A DNA stretch of 64,000 bases. Source: Dillenia suffruticosa (Eukaryota > Streptophyta > Magnoliopsida > Dilleniales > Dilleniaceae). The DNA is taken from NCBI GenBank assembly GCA_033439265.1, contig JAVTVX010000012.1, forward strand, positions 485,001-549,000. The letters are read 5' to 3'. A program made the translations under genes and the position numbers. This document shows positions 61,495 through 64,000 of this stretch, in pieces. Positions within the stretch are counted from its first letter, which is position 1; each line of letters begins with the position of its first letter. The notes under the pieces are model-generated. The model did not search any database. It was given only the letters and a program-made list of their open reading frames with translations, and had not been told where the DNA came from.

Positions 61495-62370
61495 GGTTGA
61501 AGAGGTTACTTATGATGAAGTTGTGTGGATGGAGGAAGATATTGAAATGAAAAAGTTGTATGTCAGTATGTGGGTTAATTTCGTGCATGCAAGAATTGTA
61601 GATTTTGACCTATTTATTGGACGGGTTTGGGAAACAGTTGGATGCCTATTATTGGTTTGCAAGTGGTAAGCGCAATTTTTCTTTTCTTTATTTTTTTATT
61701 TTTTTACTTTTGGCATCTCACTTCCAGGAAAGTTTCCCCCAAGAAGGAGGTTAACAAACTTCAAATGTGGGACTGCAAGCTTATTAAATATAATGTTGAA
61801 AGAACTTGGAGTGATATTGATTAGTGTTACGTTATCAATCGAAAATCTAATGTGGTTGTTCAAAAGCAAAGTAGTACCACTCTAACAGTTAACCTATTCA
61901 CCGACTCATGAGTGATCTTTGGTACCAGGAAAAAGGTTCAATTATAGTCGATTTTTCTCTTTTAAGAAAAGGATTACAAAAAGGTTGTTAGGGGTCTGAT
62001 GATTTAAGTCCAATAAATTGGAAAATGCAAACTTATGATAATTGGTTATCGGTTGTCCATCAAGGCAAGAAATCCCCCGACAGCATTCTTTTAAAGACTC
62101 ATTGGTTATGAATGACCATGAATGGTAAAAAATCCCAAATGTTTATTGTTGGTGTTGTAATCTAGTTGTTGCAGTATAATTGTGGAGTGTGGCAGTTTGG
62201 CCGTGGATGAGACCCACCAATTTATCATAGGCTTCGGAGCGTGGGTCATATGTTTATCACTTAAAACTAGGAAAGTTGAGGACTTGTAGGCTTGTTATTT
62301 GTCCTCGTGGATATAGGTGTATACACGTCCAAGTAGATTTGCCACATGACATTTGCAGTATAAAGAGAGT
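61495..62370. other. Upstream region of the GDSL gene
   Basis: Contains the probable promoter and 5' UTR of the minus-strand lipase gene. No coding feature is recognised; plus-strand frames here are partly antisense to lipase exon 1. Confidence 0.5.
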
Positions 62371-63676
62371 GTTCTTCGGACCACCCCACCCCAGAGTAGG
62401 TATCTTTTGTCATTCGATCAAGTGAAGGCGAATTTGTTGCAGAGAATCAAGCCACAGCATCCTTCTTCTACCACTTCAAATCCTGAAAAGTATAAAAACC
62501 TAGAATCAGTGGCACAAATACAAGTATAAAGACCTAGAATCAGCGGCACAAGTGTATGTTAAACTGAAGACAAAATCAGAAATTTATTTTTAGGAGGTAG
62601 AGGGAGTACAAAGTTTTAACCTCTATGTTGAACTAACATCTTTTATTAAAATATCGTTAGAAGTGTACGTTAAGATTTTTTAAAAAAATTTTGGGGTGAC
62701 AATTGCCCCTCCCCGGCTTCTGGTTTCGCGCTGTATATACGCATGAAAGATAATTGCAATAATTACCATGTTTTTCATGATTATTAATTAGTTCTAAAAA
62801 GGGTTGTAGAGATCATGGACAAGAAGCTTTGCTTGTGGGAGATTTTTGTTGAGCGAATCAACCATGGATGACAGCTTAAAGTTGAAGAGCATAGCTGCAT
62901 CATTACGTGATTCTGCAGAGTCTAATTTAATCCCTCCACCAAGTAGTCTTTGCAAGGGCTTGCACCCATTGGGCGGCATATTGAAGACTGCAACTCTTCT
63001 TGCTCCCAATCCACATGGCTCCAGTCCATTATACCAACCAGTCACAGACATGAATGTGACACAAGATTCAGAGGTATTCATAGAATGTTAAATCTTATAG
63101 AGACTAACGAAATTTAGAAAAAATATTCTGAAAATTCTTATAGGGAGTTTTAAGTTGGAGAGTTATCAGAATTTATTTTCTATACCCTAAAAATTGAATA
63201 AGTTAATGAAAATTAACTCTAAGAAACATACCTACAAAAAGTTGAGGCCGATGTAATCATAAGATCTGTGTATTCATCTATGTTGTGCTTAAATCTCCTA
63301 TATGGTGTACTAAAGTTTTGTCAATGTCATTAGCTCCTACACACACCACGTAGAGATTTTCTGATACGATAACTGCCTCCTTATCTTCTCCAACTGCATC
63401 CGCTAACCTGCCCATGTAATCTTTGAACATATTTAACCGATCTGATAGTGATAAGTACATTCCGTGTTAAAAAAAAAAAAAAAAACGAAAATGTATTACA
63501 GTTCATGTTACAGTTAGTCCTTGCACAATTAACTGTCGAATTTACAACTATTTTTGGTGTAAGAGGATCATAGCTGGAAGCACTAGAGGCAAAGCAAACT
63601 CCAGAAAGAAGGTCATCAACTCGTAAGTTTGGATCATGATATGCTAGCACAACCACTTTTATACTCAATTCTTCAG
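62371..63676 (-). pseudogene. Broken tandem copy of the GDSL lipase (exons 2-5 seen)
   Basis: Exon 2 (63676-63546) is 131 bp, the same as in the intact gene, and reads IKVVVLAYHDPNLRVDDLLS. Exon 3 (about 63462-63238: LSDRLNMFKDYMGRLADAVG, VCVGANDI) has lost its acceptor AG and shifts frame after NDIDK. Exon 4 (about 63029-62767: [20 protein letters not shown]) has lost its acceptor AG and stops after LYNPF. Exon 5 (from about 62484: FEVVEEGCCG) stops early and lacks the DSYHPTE block with catalytic Asp and His. Exon 1 was not found before the window edge and may lie beyond 64000. It cannot make an active lipase. Confidence 0.85.
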
Positions 63677-63682
63677 CTGGAT

Positions 63683-64000
63683 TTCAGACACCCGCATGAT
63701 CAATTGAAGACTAAAAGCATAGTAATGTATCAAATCTAAGAGAATAGAATTTCCATCTACCAAAAAATGGGTGATCAAGAAAAGCTAAGTTATGGTTTTT
63801 TCCCCCCCTTTCGATCTGGGGTAGGCCACCCTAAACTGTCCTCAAATCTATGGGGAAGATGAGGCCAAGGCAATTGCCCCCACTGAATTTATTTTATTTT
63901 TTTAAAAAAGGTATATATAATTTTAAAAATTATAATTCTAAATAACATTTTTTGTCTCAAAAATAATATTCCTCTGTGCCCAAAATTTTAAAAAATAAAT
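63683..64000. other. Upstream part of the lipase pseudogene, to window end
   Basis: Intron-1-like sequence (the first 100 bp resemble the matching stretch near 60755-60860 of the intact gene), then unrelated AT-rich DNA. Nothing else seen. Confidence 0.4.

Overview
This is a window of a flowering-plant (probably dicot) nuclear genome. The evidence is intron-rich genes with GT-AG splicing, AT-rich intergenic DNA, LTR retrotransposons primed by initiator tRNA-Met, a hAT-type element, many GA/CT microsatellites, and plant-specific families (LARP1-like, MCA mechanosensitive channel component, PLS-class PPR, EXL-type GDSL lipase, FBS-type F-box protein). I cannot name the species. All gene models were spliced by hand from conserved protein sequence, GT-AG borders and intron phase; each full model closes in frame.

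Layout. 226-10516 (+): plastid-type universal-stress-protein-like gene whose first intron carries a 7.08-kb Ty1/Copia element (555-7634, minus strand) with apparently identical LTRs but a decayed coding region. 14321-21263 (+): LARP1-type La-motif RNA-binding protein. 21264-27289: repeat-rich intergenic DNA with a 0.9-kb T-rich degenerate repeat block. 27290-33518 (-): an 88-aa preY/Trm112-like protein whose second intron carries an older Copia element (27632-32840, plus strand) inserted in one copy of an earlier tandem duplication. 33924-35155 (+): broken PPR gene whose 5' end holds a 32-nt piece resembling the U2 snRNA 5' end, bracketed by 17-bp direct repeats. 37201-39105 (-): SKP1. 39106-44208: intergenic DNA with a three-copy dispersed repeat and a probable decayed LTR. 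44209-47488 (-): MCA1/MCA2-type protein of 421 aa. 48.2-56.8 kb: intergenic DNA with a well-defined 666-bp non-autonomous hAT element (49940-50605, 8-bp target duplication). 57418-59128 (+): F-box protein of the FBS4/At4g35930 type, convergent with 59668-61494 (-): EXL-type GDSL esterase/lipase. 62371-63676 (-): a broken tandem copy of that lipase.

The genes are unrelated housekeeping or regulatory loci; no operon-like or cluster logic is visible. SKP1 and an F-box protein could act in the same SCF ligase family, but their closeness is probably chance. The most unusual signals are the U2-like insertion in the PPR reading frame, the coding-dead Copia element with identical LTRs and a GC-rich repetitive leader, the second Copia insertion whose empty site survives as a neighbouring intron duplicate, and a 109-nt lipase intron that is mostly a CT microsatellite. 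No tRNA, rRNA or CRISPR was seen.
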